DNA of 64,000 bases, from positions 186,001 through 250,000 of the forward strand of contig NZ_SLWN01000004.1 in the NCBI RefSeq assembly GCF_004342025.1. Direction: 5' to 3'. The stretch comes from Kribbella steppae (GTDB lineage Bacteria > Actinomycetota > Actinomycetes > Propionibacteriales > Kribbellaceae). Numbering within the stretch: the stretch's first letter is position 1; the number at the start of each line of letters is the position of its first letter. Below the pieces are notes generated by a model that was given only the letters and a program-made list of their open reading frames with translations, was not told the origin of the DNA and did not search any database. The translations under genes were made by a program, and so were the position numbers. Shown here piece by piece: positions 9,189 through 18,110 of the stretch.

Positions 9189-9216
9189 CTCAGCGTTGAC
9201 ATAGTCACACGCTGAG
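9189..9216. repeat. Inverted repeat, 8-bp perfect arms, 12-base spacer
   Basis: CTCAGCGT (9189-9196) pairs with ACGCTGAG (9209-9216). It lies in the 244-bp gap between the leftward hydrolase gene, which ends at 9255, and the start of the Cys/His gene at 9010. It could be an operator for the latter or a weak hairpin after the former; there is no T-run. The rest of the gap shows no gene that I can support. Confidence 0.5.
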
Positions 9217-9254
9217 CATTCCTCAACGTTGCTTTAACATTTCCGCACGCACTG

Positions 9255-10064
9255 TCACCGCGAGGTAGCAGTCAGGTGCTGACGGAGAAATTCGACGGTT
9301 TGGGCGCGTGCCGACAGCGCCGAGTGGGGCGGGTCCTCGCTCAGGTCGCGGGTCAGCACCGAGTGGGCCATCTTGCGGTAGCCGTCCGGGTTGCCCGGAC
9401 TGCTGTCGAGCTCGATCACCTCGAACGCGTCGCCGAGCTCTTCGCTCAATGTGGTGAACCGTTCCGTCGGTGACACCCGGTCGTGGCTGAAGCGCAGTCC
9501 CAGGACGCACAGACCGTCCGTGCGCGCCCGTTCCTTGACGACCTCGAGCTCCTGCCGGGACAGCCCCGGATCGCGCCGCAGCCGGCCGGTGACGGCGAAT
9601 GGCGTCGACGGCTGGCTCAGCACCGGCGCCTTCACCACGTCCTCGACCGCGGCGGCGAGTGCGAAGCCGCCGGTGAAGCACATCCCGATCACACCGACGC
9701 CGCGTCCCGGCGTCCGCACGGCCAAGTCGGCGGCGACGGCCCGCAGATACTTCGTGATCGGTCGCTCGGCGTCGGCCGCGAACGCGCGGAACTCCTTCGC
9801 CACACACAGCCGCGCGAGCACCCCCAGGGCGTAGCCGGTCGTTTCGGGGCGTCCCGGCGTACCGAACGGGGACGGGATGACGACCGTGAACCCCTCGCTG
9901 ACGAGGTGGTCGCCGAAACCGAGCACCTCGGGGGTGAGTCCCGGGATCTCGGGGATCAGGACGACGCCCGGCCCCGCGCCCTTCTCGAAGCAGTCGTAGG
10001 TCAGCCCCGCTCCGGTGAACGGCGCCCGCCGCCAGCCGGTCAGATCGGAACTCGGTGCCGTCAT
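9255..10064 (-). CDS. Dienelactone hydrolase family protein
   Basis: A 269-residue cytosolic alpha/beta hydrolase. The nucleophile elbow is GMCFTGG with Cys129, matching the Cys-Asp-His triad of dienelactone hydrolases. GVVLIPEIPGLTPEV and a terminal TVEFLRQHL also fit the family. True dienelactone hydrolases open lactones in chlorocatechol breakdown, but most family members have unknown substrates, and no aromatic-degradation genes are near. The frame stays open to 10319; GAGGAGG five bases before the ATG at 10064 and the start of homology fix the start there. It is divergent from the subtilase gene, with 178 bp between the two. Confidence 0.88.
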   Translation of the reverse strand: MTAPSSDLTGWRRAPFTGAGLTYDCFEKGAGPGVVLIPEIPGLTPEVLGFGDHLVSEGFTVVIPSPFGTPGRPETTGYALGVLARLCVAKEFRAFAADAERPITKYLRAVAADLAVRTPGRGVGVIGMCFTGGFALAAAVEDVVKAPVLSQPSTPFAVTGRLRRDPGLSRQELEVVKERARTDGLCVLGLRFSHDRVSPTERFTTLSEELGDAFEVIELDSSPGNPDGYRKMAHSVLTRDLSEDPPHSALSARAQTVEFLRQHLTATSR

Positions 10065-10242
10065 CGCGCCTCCTCGGAAGGTGGTGCCCAAGCTTAGAGT
10101 GCCCGGGCGGCGACAACCTGTGCCCGAACGGGCTGGCGGAAACGTCGATTGCAGCTTTTGACAGTTGCTTCGGGGAGCGAACTGGACCAGACCTCTGACA
10201 TACTCCGGGCGACTATCACTTTGAGACCCTGGGGGGGTCCCC

Positions 10243-13098
10243 GTGTCTTTCCGTCCTGCCCACTTGCTGCGCCTGGGTCTGCCCGCAGCCATGGTCGCGG
10301 CGACGCTGGTAGCGGTCATCGGTTCGTCCGGTACCGCCGAGGTGTCCGCCGAACCACGCCCGTTCCCGGCGAAGTCCCGCCCCGACAGGGTGAGCGGACC
10401 CGCCTACGAGGCGAAGTCCGTGATCGTGAAGTTCAAGCCGAAGGCGACCACCTCGGCCCGGAAGGCCGCACTGTCCAAGGTCAAGGGCACGCCGGACGTG
10501 TCCGTCACCTCCGACGTGGTCACCGTGACCGGTGACGGGCCGGCTCCCGAACTGCTGAAGAAGGTCAAGGCCGACCCGGCGGTCGAGCTTGCCTCGCTCA
10601 ACTACATCCGGCGCAAAGACGCCACCCCGAACGACTGGCTCTACGTCAACTACCAGAAGTACCTGCGGAACGTCCGAGTCAACCAGGCCTGGGATCTGTC
10701 CAGGTCCGCCGGCACGCAGACGGTCGCCGTCCTGGACACCGGTGTCGACGCCGGCCACCCGGACCTGGCAGGCCACCTGCTGCCGGGCTACAACACCTTC
10801 AACACGGCTCTGCCGCCGAACGACGGTGACGGCCACGGTACGGCGGTGACCGGCATCATCGGGGCCGGGACCGGCAACACCATCGGCATCGCGGGGGTGG
10901 CCTGGAACGCGAAGGTCCGGCCGGTGAAGGTGCTCGACGACACCGGCAGCGGTAGCGACGCGAACGTCATCAACGGCATCAACTGGGCGGTCAAGAACGG
11001 CGCCCGGGTGATCAACATGTCGCTCGGCGGCGACGGTGACAACCCGATCCTGCACACCGCGATCAAGAACGCGGTCGCCAAGGGCGTCGTCCTGGTCGCC
11101 GCGGCCGGCAACACCGGTGTGTCGGCCCCGCACTACCCGGCCGCCTACCCGGAGGTCCTGTCGGTCGGCGCCACCAACTGGTACGGCGCGCTGACCGACT
11201 TCAGCACCTACGGGGACACGGTCGACATCGCGGCCCCCGGCTTCAACATCACCAGCACGGCACCGCGCGCGCAGACCCCGCCGGGCTACGACCCGTACTG
11301 GATCGGCCTCAGCGGTACGTCGTTCTCGTCGCCGATCGTCGCGGGTGTCGCGGCGCTGGTGCGGAACAAGTGGCCGTCGTTCACGCCGGCGCAGGTCATG
11401 GCACGTCTTAAGACGACCGCCCGTGACGCCGGGCCGCGCGGCAACGACCCGTACTACGGTGCCGGCATCCTGGACGCGTACTACGCCCTCGGCGGCAAGT
11501 GGACCACCGACTACCCCGTCGCCGGTGCCGACGGCAACGACCAGCCGGGCCGGGCGAGGGCGCTCACGGCCCCGGTCAGCTCCACGATCGCTGTCGAGGG
11601 TGACGTCGACTGGTACGTGGTGACCTCGGCCGCGGCCCGAAACCTCAAGGTGTCGCTCACCGGCTCGGAGTTCAACCTCGACCTCCCGGTGAACATCGGT
11701 CCACGCGTCGAGGTGTACAACGCCGAGCTGGAGCCGCTGGCGACCGCGGTGAACCCGTTCCCGGCGAACCCGAACGTCCCGGTGCCGTTGACCGCGACCG
11801 CGAACGTCAGCGTCGCTGCAGGCGCCACGTTCATTGCCGTACGCAACGACAACGGGTCGCGCGACACTCGCCCGTACACGCTGAGCTTCACCGAGGAAGG
11901 ATCGGGCGGCACGAGTCCCGGGACCGCGTACCCGGTGCGGGACGTCGATCCGCCCGACCTGTCGGCGGGGATGTTCGTGACCACCAAGCCGTCGGTGACG
12001 TTCGCTCGTGCGGTGCTCGCGACCAGCGTCACGCCGAGCACGGTCCGGCTGGTGAACGGCAAGACCGGTTCCACCGTGGGCGCCACCGTCCAGTACGACG
12101 AGGCGACCAAGAAAGCCCAGATCACGCCGACCGCTCCCCTGCTGGACGCCGCGCCGTACCGGATCGTCGTCAATGGGGTCCAGGAGGCCGGCGGTACGCC
12201 ACTTGCACCGTTCAGCAGTGTGTTCTCGACGATCGACCAGGCGCCGGCGGCGCCGGTGTTCGACGCGAGCGGCGCGTACCTGGCCGCGAACCTGGCGTGG
12301 AAGTACTCGACGCCGCTCTCGGATCTCGACCAGGTGATCGTGCGCCGCAACGCCGGGAGCGCGGTGCCGACGTTGACCACCGGCACGCTCGTCTACGCGG
12401 GTACGGCGTCGGCGGTCAAGAACACCGGCCTCGCGCAGAACACGACGTACACCTATGCGGCCTGGGTGAAGGACCGTACCGGCAAGGTCAGCCCGGTGGC
12501 GGTGTCGCGACTGTGGGGGATGAAGACGGGCATCGCGATGTCGACGACGCTGCTGAAGTACGGCGGCTCGCTGACGATCAAGGGCAGCACGCTGCGGATC
12601 GACAACGTGCCGTACGCCGGGTTGCCGGTCAACCTGTACGTGCGGCCGAAGAACGGCACCAAGTTCACTCTGCTCGCGGCGCTGAAGACGTCGTCGACCG
12701 GGAACATGTCGTTCGTGCACAAGCCGCTGGTGTCGTCGGTGTACATGCTGACGTTCCCCGGGAACGCGGATCTGATGGGGACCCGGACGGTGGACGTCAC
12801 CGTGCAGGTGACGCCGACGATCTCGGCGACCCTGGCGCCGGCCGCGATCAGGCTCGGCCAGGTGACGAAGTTCAACGGGTACGTCGCTCCGGCACACTCC
12901 GGTCAGTACGTCTACCTGCAGCAGTACGGGAACAAGGTCTGGAAGTCGATCGCCTGGATGAGGATGAGTTCCTCGGGCGGGTACGCGTTCGGCATCAAGC
13001 CGGCCGTTCGTGGCCAGATCGCCTACCGGGTCTGGTTCCCGGGCGACGCCGACCACACGCAGGCGTTCACCGTGAACAAGATCCTCACGATCAGCTGA
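10243..13098 (+). CDS. Secreted subtilisin-like serine protease (S8) with C-terminal beta domains
   Basis: A 951-residue exported protease with a GTG start after a G-rich stretch. Signal peptide about residues 1-37; inhibitor-like propeptide about 55-125 (YEAKSVIVKFKPKA). Catalytic domain about 130-425 with Asp165 (VAVLDTGVDAGHPDL), His198 (GDGHGTAV), oxyanion Asn290 (AAAGN) and Ser360 (LSGTSFSSP). Then a PPC-like domain (DGNDQPGRA to about 550), a Big/SbsA-like Ig domain (SVTFARAVLATSVTP), a fibronectin-III-like stretch, and two Ig-like repeats beginning near ISATLAPAAIRLGQVTKF in the last one. There is no sortase motif or membrane anchor, so it is probably released. Downstream is a strong bidirectional terminator. 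Confidence 0.95.
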   Translation: MSFRPAHLLRLGLPAAMVAATLVAVIGSSGTAEVSAEPRPFPAKSRPDRVSGPAYEAKSVIVKFKPKATTSARKAALSKVKGTPDVSVTSDVVTVTGDGPAPELLKKVKADPAVELASLNYIRRKDATPNDWLYVNYQKYLRNVRVNQAWDLSRSAGTQTVAVLDTGVDAGHPDLAGHLLPGYNTFNTALPPNDGDGHGTAVTGIIGAGTGNTIGIAGVAWNAKVRPVKVLDDTGSGSDANVINGINWAVKNGARVINMSLGGDGDNPILHTAIKNAVAKGVVLVAAAGNTGVSAPHYPAAYPEVLSVGATNWYGALTDFSTYGDTVDIAAPGFNITSTAPRAQTPPGYDPYWIGLSGTSFSSPIVAGVAALVRNKWPSFTPAQVMARLKTTARDAGPRGNDPYYGAGILDAYYALGGKWTTDYPVAGADGNDQPGRARALTAPVSSTIAVEGDVDWYVVTSAAARNLKVSLTGSEFNLDLPVNIGPRVEVYNAELEPLATAVNPFPANPNVPVPLTATANVSVAAGATFIAVRNDNGSRDTRPYTLSFTEEGSGGTSPGTAYPVRDVDPPDLSAGMFVTTKPSVTFARAVLATSVTPSTVRLVNGKTGSTVGATVQYDEATKKAQITPTAPLLDAAPYRIVVNGVQEAGGTPLAPFSSVFSTIDQAPAAPVFDASGAYLAANLAWKYSTPLSDLDQVIVRRNAGSAVPTLTTGTLVYAGTASAVKNTGLAQNTTYTYAAWVKDRTGKVSPVAVSRLWGMKTGIAMSTTLLKYGGSLTIKGSTLRIDNVPYAGLPVNLYVRPKNGTKFTLLAALKTSSTGNMSFVHKPLVSSVYMLTFPGNADLMGTRTVDVTVQVTPTISATLAPAAIRLGQVTKFNGYVAPAHSGQYVYLQQYGNKVWKSIAWMRMSSSGGYAFGIKPAVRGQIAYRVWFPGDADHTQAFTVNKILTIS

Positions 13099-13114
13099 TC
13101 AGTTAGCAGCATCG

Positions 13115-13145
13115 GTACGCCCCGGCCGCTCTGGCCGGGGCGTAC
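13115..13145. terminator. Strong hairpin terminator between convergent genes
   Basis: A perfect 13-bp stem, GTACGCCCCGGCC with GGCCGGGGCGTAC, and a 5-base loop. It lies 16 bp after the subtilase stop and 4 bp from the stop of the opposing amidohydrolase gene. It has no long T-run, which is common for actinobacterial terminators, and would serve both directions. Confidence 0.85.
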
Positions 13146-13149
13146 TGCG

Positions 13150-14523
13150 TTAAGGGGCGTAGTGCTGGACCGCGCCTCCCTTGGAGAGGTCGACCAGCGT
13201 GTGGGCGAGGTCTTTTGCGTCGGCGAGGACCTCGTCCAGATTCATCGTGGTGAGTTGCCGATCGCGGACCACGACCTGACCGGCGACGAGGACCGTGACG
13301 ACGTCGGAGGACCGGACCGAGTAGACGAGGGCTGCTCTGGCGTCGTGGACCGGTTGGCAGTGCGGGCCGGAGAGGTCGACGAGGGCGAGGTCGGCTTGGC
13401 GGCCTGGCTCGAGGGCCCCGACCTGGTCCGCGAGGCCGGCGGCTGCCGCGCCGCCTCTCGTGGCCAGTCGGAGGGTGTCGGAGACGTTCATCCACTCGGC
13501 GTCCTGCTCGCGTTGCTTCTGGGTCAGCGCGACCATGCGCAGAGATTCCCAGACGTCGAGCGTGTTGTGGACGGCCGCTCCATCCGTCCCGATACCGACC
13601 TGCAGACCGATGGACTGCAGGCCTTTGATCGGCGTGACTGTGCCCATCGCGAGCTTGAGGTAGACCTTCGGGCAACTGGCGACGGTGGTGCGATCGGCGT
13701 ACCGCTCGAGGATCGGCAGGTCGGGGTCCCGGATTCCGCAGCCGTGGGCGATGAGTGCGCCCGCGTCGAGTACGCCGGTTCGCTCCAGCACCTGCATCGG
13801 TGTCACGCCGAGCCGGTCGAGCGACGACTGTGTCTGATCCTCGGTCTCGGCGGCGTGCAGGTGGATCCGGAATCCCTCCGCTCGCGCGATGTCCGCCGTA
13901 CGACGTAAGTCCTCGTCGCTGACCGTGTAGGTCGCGTGGGGGCCGAGGCTGGACGTGATGCGCGGGCCTAGGGTGGGGAGGTCGCGAGCTGTGGCGATGG
14001 CGGCTTCGATCGCTTCGGGGCCGGTCGACGAGAAGAACGTGGGCGCCAGGTCGGCGCGGATGCCGGACTCCAGGGCCGCTTCGGCGATCTGGTCGGCGTG
14101 GAAGTAGTGATCGACGAACGTGGTCACGCCGGCGAGCAGCATCTCCGCACACGCGAGGCGCGCGCCGACCCGGACGCGCTCGGGGGTCAGATTCACCTCC
14201 ATCGGCCAGATCCGCTGGTTGAACCAGTCGTCGATCGACAGGTCCTCGGCTGCGCCGCGCATCATCACCATCGGACTGTGCGTATGCGAGTTCACCAACC
14301 CCGGCACCGCAATCAACCCGGTCCCGTCGATCACCTCCGAAGCCGCCTCGGGTGCCGCCGCTCCGTCGTCAGCCTGCGCCGCCGCGCTCGGGGTGACGCC
14401 GGTGGCGGTGATCGCGGTGATCTGGTCGTCCTCGATGTGGATGTCCTGCCCCTCGTCCACGCGGCAGTCGCCGGACTCGGGCACGATCAGGACCGACACA
14501 TTACGGATCACCAGGTACGACAT
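13150..14523 (-). CDS. Amidohydrolase (TrzN/AtzA/MTA-SAH deaminase-like)
   Basis: A 457-residue metal-dependent hydrolase of the cytosolic aminohydrolase group that deaminates or dechlorinates N-heterocycles. The metal site is visible: HTHSP with His80 and His82, HLHAAET, AHGCGI and the catalytic Asp in GTDGAAVHN. Family stretches MVMMRGAAEDLSIDDWF and a C-terminal GRQADLALVDL support this. GGAGG four bases upstream and the family N-terminus (MSYLVIRNV) select the ATG at 14523, although the frame is open to 14709. Possible substrates include methylthioadenosine, S-adenosylhomocysteine, guanine-like bases or triazines; neighbours give no hint. Confidence 0.9.
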   Translation of the reverse strand: MSYLVIRNVSVLIVPESGDCRVDEGQDIHIEDDQITAITATGVTPSAAAQADDGAAAPEAASEVIDGTGLIAVPGLVNSHTHSPMVMMRGAAEDLSIDDWFNQRIWPMEVNLTPERVRVGARLACAEMLLAGVTTFVDHYFHADQIAEAALESGIRADLAPTFFSSTGPEAIEAAIATARDLPTLGPRITSSLGPHATYTVSDEDLRRTADIARAEGFRIHLHAAETEDQTQSSLDRLGVTPMQVLERTGVLDAGALIAHGCGIRDPDLPILERYADRTTVASCPKVYLKLAMGTVTPIKGLQSIGLQVGIGTDGAAVHNTLDVWESLRMVALTQKQREQDAEWMNVSDTLRLATRGGAAAAGLADQVGALEPGRQADLALVDLSGPHCQPVHDARAALVYSVRSSDVVTVLVAGQVVVRDRQLTTMNLDEVLADAKDLAHTLVDLSKGGAVQHYAP

Positions 14524-14663
14524 CCATCCTCCAGCCGGTCGTCGTACCGCAGTCTTCCAGGGACGTGGTTCGCGACGCGCCGCCGCGACCTCGCCGCCGT
14601 CGGCAGGTGGACTCGACCGCGCAACCCAGCGCTGTACGACGTACCTCTCCTGACCTTCGATGC

Positions 14664-14882
14664 CTAGGTCGTGCCTTCGCCGGCGACACGCGGGTCGACC
14701 CAGATCCACCTGTCGCCGCCATCCCCAGCTGGACGGTAGCCGAGTGCCCAGCCTCGAACGTCATCGGCTGTCCGCCCCATGCGCTCCGCGGCGCGACGAC
14801 GTTCCTCCCAGTCGTCGACGTAGAACACTTGGCCGTGACCGGGACCACCGGACAGCCTGACTACCTGGCGGCTGTTGGCCAT
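14664..14882 (-). CDS. Small conserved-looking protein of unknown function
   Basis: A 72-residue protein starting MANSRQVVRLSGGPGHG. The pattern VRLSGGPGHGQVFYVDDW, followed by a charged helix (ERRRAAERMGRT) and GYRPAG near a WIW motif, looks like small actinobacterial proteins of unknown role. The start is uncertain: the frame continues upstream to 14942, and no good ribosome-binding site marks either start. There is no signal peptide. It lies 140 bp upstream of the amidohydrolase on the same strand. The 251 bp between it and the phosphotransferase gene show only weak open frames and nothing I can name. Confidence 0.6.
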   Translation of the reverse strand: MANSRQVVRLSGGPGHGQVFYVDDWEERRRAAERMGRTADDVRGWALGYRPAGDGGDRWIWVDPRVAGEGTT

Positions 14883-15133
14883 TTCAGACCAACCGCCGAC
14901 CACCCTCGCCCATAACGGCATGATCGGTGCTGCCACCGACAATTCCAGCTGTTGGCGGTCATCAATGTCCGGTCAGACGTAACAGTTCCGTCGGATCACG
15001 GCGAGCCCCTTGTGTCGCGGTTCGCGAGGCGCTGCTGGTTCGCGTCGCGGCGGCGCTCCGCGATCGTCACGTTCGGGTCGTGCGGGCCAGTCCACCTGGC
15101 AGCACGGCCTTTGCCGCTGGCCTTCCGTGCGCC

Positions 15134-15886
15134 CTACAACGCCCGACGCAGAGCCGGCGTGATCGAGTCCAGCCTCCGCAGCTCACCGGCGAGGAACTCC
15201 AGCGAGCCGGCAGCTCCAGCCGCGTCGATCGGCCAATGCTGCACCTGCTCGACTATCTTCAACTTCGCCTGCTGCAGCGCGGGGATGATCGTCGGCCGGT
15301 CGGTGAGTCCGTAGGCGTCGACCAACACCCGGAGGCGGTGGGGCAGGTCGGGCAGCGGATCGAAGCCGGTCTCGGCGAGCTGACGGTCGGACTCCAGCGG
15401 CAGGAATGCCCAGGCGGCGGATGCGAGATCGAGCAGCGGGTCGATCGGCCCGGCTGCATCCCAGTCGATGAAGGCGACCGGTACACCAGCTCGATAGACG
15501 GTGTTCCACGGGCCCAGGTCGCCGTGCGACACGATCTCGCCGGGATTGGGCGCGTGGGGATGGAAGCGGTAGCCGGTGTGCTGCGGCTGGAAGCTGCGGG
15601 ACGCCTCGTGCAGGTCGCGAAGCAGGTGCCCTACGGCGGCCAGTGCATCGTCTGTCCGGGCGTACGCCGGGAGCGGGTTACCGCGCCCCGGCTCCCACTC
15701 CGGATCCGCGAGTACGTCGCCTTCGAGGAACGTCAGCACCTCATGGTCGCCCTCGATGCCGACGACCCGGGGTGCTCCGTGGAAGCCGACGGCCTCGAGG
15801 TGCGTCAGGTACTCGTGCACGGCCGGCGTCCACGGGCCGACCGGGCGGAGCAGGTCGGAGCCGCGGCGCTCGAGACCGCTCGTCAT
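15134..15886 (-). CDS. Aminoglycoside phosphotransferase family protein
   Basis: A 250-residue protein-kinase-like phosphotransferase. Brenner's motif is SHGDLGPWNTVY, with His121, catalytic Asp123 and Asn128; the metal-binding Asp is in FIDWDAAGP (141-143). The N-lobe is short but present (VVGIEGDHEVLTFLEGDVL). Such proteins phosphorylate small molecules (aminoglycosides, choline, homoserine, macrolides). An antibiotic role cannot be concluded from the fold. GGGAGG five bases before the ATG at 15886 decides the start. Upstream lies a stretch of decayed gene fragments. Confidence 0.88.
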   Translation of the reverse strand: MTSGLERRGSDLLRPVGPWTPAVHEYLTHLEAVGFHGAPRVVGIEGDHEVLTFLEGDVLADPEWEPGRGNPLPAYARTDDALAAVGHLLRDLHEASRSFQPQHTGYRFHPHAPNPGEIVSHGDLGPWNTVYRAGVPVAFIDWDAAGPIDPLLDLASAAWAFLPLESDRQLAETGFDPLPDLPHRLRVLVDAYGLTDRPTIIPALQQAKLKIVEQVQHWPIDAAGAAGSLEFLAGELRRLDSITPALRRAL

Positions 15887-15950
15887 CCGGCCTCCCAGGA
15901 GCTCATCCAAGGCTCGGTGGCCCCGGCTCGATGCGGGAGGTCGCAAGCAC

Positions 15951-16034
15951 GGCAGCGGTCGCCACCCAGGAGACCGTGTCGGAGTCGGCGAAGGCACCGA
16001 CGTTCGGGATGTTGATCGAGAAGCGCCTCGTCAC
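15951..16034 (-). pseudogene. Relic: N-terminal 28 codons of an LLM (luciferase-like) flavin oxidoreductase
   Basis: From a GTG at 16034 the minus strand reads MTRRFSINIPNVGAFADS followed by DTVSWVATAA. This is the typical first strand and helix of LLM-class F420/FMN monooxygenases (usually about 300 residues). Similarity stops there, and the frame soon meets a stop. It overlaps the tail of a second fragment (16031-16138). I read it as a deletion scar. Confidence 0.5.
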
Positions 16035-16138
16035 GCGCCCAACCGTAGTAGGACGAACTGGATCGTGTCGCCCGGGAGCAGGTCCGTCTCCACTTCGACG
16101 AGCCCGTGCCAGCTGCTCGGCGTACTCGAGCTGGGCGT
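16031..16138 (-). pseudogene. Relic: C-terminal tail of an unidentified protein
   Basis: The minus strand reads SSWHGLVEVETDLLPGDT and then IQFVLLRLGA before a TGA at 16031. It looks like the last strands of a real protein, but no start or upstream domain exists because the oxidoreductase gene ends at 16144. The parent family is not recognised. With the LLM fragment it fills most of the 257-bp gap between two intact genes. Confidence 0.35.
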
Positions 16139-16143
16139 CCCGA

Positions 16144-17061
16144 CTAACCGTGCTCTTTCACCGTGATGATGATCCTGCCGCGCGTGCGCTCTGCGAAGGC
16201 GGCGGGGGCGGCCGCCAGGTCGCGGACGGTCGTGACAAGCGGTGTGAGCCGCCCATCGCGGAGGCGAGCGGCCAACTGCGCCAACTGTTCGCGGTTGGGC
16301 TCGACAACGAAGAAGATGGCCCGGCCGTCACTGGGATGGATGGTCGGCGGATCGGCGATGGTGACGAGGGTGCCGCCGGGGCGTAACAGCGTGGTGGAGC
16401 GGTCGCGGATCTCGCCGCCGATCACGTCGAGCACCACGTCGACCTCGCCGGCGTCCTCGAGGCGGTCGCCGTCCAGGTCGAGGAACTCGTGGACGCCCAT
16501 GGTGCCGGCCAGGTCCCGGTCGGAAGCCCGGCCGGTGCCGATGATGTGGGCTCCGGTCTCGCGGGCCAGTTGTACGGCGACCGAGCCGACGGAGCCGCCG
16601 GCGCCGTGGATGAGGACGGTTTGGCCTGTCTGCAGGTGAGCGTGGTCGAACAGCGCTTGCCAGGCGGTCAGACCAGAGATCGGTAGGGCGGCCGCGGCGA
16701 TGTGGTCGACGTCGGCGGGGAGCGGAGCCAGGTTGCGGGCCTCCACTGCGGCGTACCCGGCGAGCGAACCGTTGCGGGCCCAGTCGGCCAGCCCGAAGAC
16801 CCGCTGACCAACGGTGAGACCGGTGGTGCCGTAGCCGAGCTCGACGACCACACCGGACAGCTCGTGGCCGGGGACACTTGGCGTGCGGTCGCGGCCGGCT
16901 CGGTCGGTCCAGGTCCCTGGCCAGTCCAGCTCGCCGCGGGTGAAGCCGGCGGCGTGGACTTGCACGATGACGTCGTTCTCGGCGGCGTGGGGGTAGGGCA
17001 GCTCGGTCAGGGACAGCCCGTGGCCGTCGGCCTCACGGTCCCGGGCAGTGATGGCACGCAT
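16144..17061 (-). CDS. NADP-dependent oxidoreductase, quinone oxidoreductase-like (MDR family)
   Basis: A 305-residue medium-chain reductase without the structural zinc lobe. The GroES-like N-domain includes VQVHAAGFTRGELDW and PGHELSGVVVELG. The Rossmann domain has the NADPH motif HGAGGSVGSVAVQLA near residue 150. The C-terminus (GRLTPLVTTVRDLAAAPAAF, then GRIIITV) is typical of zinc-independent quinone reductases. It likely reduces quinones or enones with NADPH as a detoxifying enzyme; the substrate is unknown. The 201-bp gap upstream holds no gene that I can support. Confidence 0.93.
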   Translation of the reverse strand: MRAITARDREADGHGLSLTELPYPHAAENDVIVQVHAAGFTRGELDWPGTWTDRAGRDRTPSVPGHELSGVVVELGYGTTGLTVGQRVFGLADWARNGSLAGYAAVEARNLAPLPADVDHIAAAALPISGLTAWQALFDHAHLQTGQTVLIHGAGGSVGSVAVQLARETGAHIIGTGRASDRDLAGTMGVHEFLDLDGDRLEDAGEVDVVLDVIGGEIRDRSTTLLRPGGTLVTIADPPTIHPSDGRAIFFVVEPNREQLAQLAARLRDGRLTPLVTTVRDLAAAPAAFAERTRGRIIITVKEHG

Positions 17062-17262
17062 GAAGGTCCTTTGCAGTGGTCGTTGTGCTGGCTCGAGATC
17101 GACCCTACGTAGGCGTGGCCCGCGATCGGTGGGCCATTCGGCGGCGGTTTCGATGGGCCACTTGGGCGTGTGATTGGCCTACTCCCAGCATTACGCGCGG
17201 ACCTCCGGCCGGAAAAGTACGGCGGCAGATTCCATCCGCCGGGCCATGGGAGGGGACGACGT

Positions 17263-17895
17263 TCAGATGCCTGCGCGGGTGAAGGTCAAATGCGTGACTC
17301 CGCTGGGCGAGGAGGTGGCCTCGACCTTGTAGTCCTTCTCGACGCCCTCCAGTCCGTCCCAGAGCCGCATGCCACGGCCGAGCAGGATCGGGACCACCAC
17401 CGCGTGCAGGTAGTCGACGAGCCCGGCGGCAAGGAAGTCGCGGATCATGGTCGGACCTCCGCCGAGGCGTACGTCCTTTCCGCCCGCAGCCTCGCGAGCC
17501 GTCTCGAGCGCCTCGGCCGGCGACGCGTCGAGGAAGTGGTAGGTCGTGCCGCCCTCCATCTCGATCGACGGGCGCGGGTGATGGGTGAGGATGAAGACCG
17601 GGGTGTGGAACGGCGGGTTGGGACCCCACGCGCCCTTCCACTCCGGGTCCTCGTGCCAGCCGGGGTGGCCGAACTTCCCGGCGCCCATGATCTCGGCGCC
17701 GATCCCCGGATCGTGCTGCCGGACGAAGGCGTCGTCGACGCCGCCGCTACCGCCGGCCTCCCACGACCGGGTGGCGAACATCCATTCGTGCAGCCGATCC
17801 CCGGCGTGACCGAAATGCGCGTCGGCGCTCTGACCCTCACCGGCGCCGAAGCCGTCGAGCGAGATGGAGAAGTTGTGGACGCGGGCGAGTGACAT
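17263..17895 (-). CDS. RibD C-terminal / dihydrofolate reductase-like family protein
   Basis: A 210-residue single-domain protein with the RibD C-terminal fold. It starts MSLARVHNFSISLDGFGAG, contains PVFILTHHPRP and the nucleotide-binding stretch VRLGGGPTMIRDFLAAG, and ends with PILLGRGMRLWDGL. Stand-alone members are common in actinobacteria and are presumed NADPH-dependent reductases; most have no known substrate and are not riboflavin enzymes. The ATG at 17895, with GGAGCAGG upstream, is preferred over an in-frame ATG 21 bases earlier. It is divergent from the AlkB-like gene across 215 bp. Confidence 0.88.
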   Translation of the reverse strand: MSLARVHNFSISLDGFGAGEGQSADAHFGHAGDRLHEWMFATRSWEAGGSGGVDDAFVRQHDPGIGAEIMGAGKFGHPGWHEDPEWKGAWGPNPPFHTPVFILTHHPRPSIEMEGGTTYHFLDASPAEALETAREAAGGKDVRLGGGPTMIRDFLAAGLVDYLHAVVVPILLGRGMRLWDGLEGVEKDYKVEATSSPSGVTHLTFTRAGI

Positions 17896-18074
17896 AGAAC
17901 CTGCTCCTTCGATCATCGTGGTCGTAGATCCGGTCGCTGTCGTGGTCGTGTCATTGAGCGTGCACCGAGTCGACCCATACGTCTAATGCCAGTCTTCGTG
18001 CCGATCCATAGAAAACGTTGATATCGCTGGTCGCCACTCAGCGGGCGGTGTCACCACCACGGCGGTTCCGCCAT

Positions 18075-18090
18075 GGGAACATCTGTTCGA
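18075..18090 (+). promoter_or_regulatory. LexA-type SOS box
   Basis: GGGAACATCTGTTCGA has the perfect core GAAC-N4-GTTC and matches the actinobacterial/Gram-positive LexA site TCGAAC-N4-GTTCGA except for its first two bases. It ends 20 bp before the start codon of a DNA-repair-type dioxygenase gene, where LexA would block transcription. Confidence 0.7.
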
Positions 18091-18110
18091 ATCTCGGGTA
18101 TGGTGGGGTC

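Noticed and set aside
9007..9189. 60-codon minus-strand frame in the gap before the Cys/His gene
   Set aside because: No ribosome-binding site, no recognisable protein pattern, and it overlaps the next start.
10216..13056. Long open frame on the minus strand opposite the subtilase gene
   Set aside because: It is the antisense shadow of a G+C-rich gene: Arg/Val/Asp/Gly-rich, no domain, and the plus-strand frame has full catalytic motifs.
17105..17641. Minus-strand frame overlapping the RibD-like gene
   Set aside because: Frame-shifted shadow rich in Arg and Pro; only its last part lies in the gap before the quinone reductase gene.
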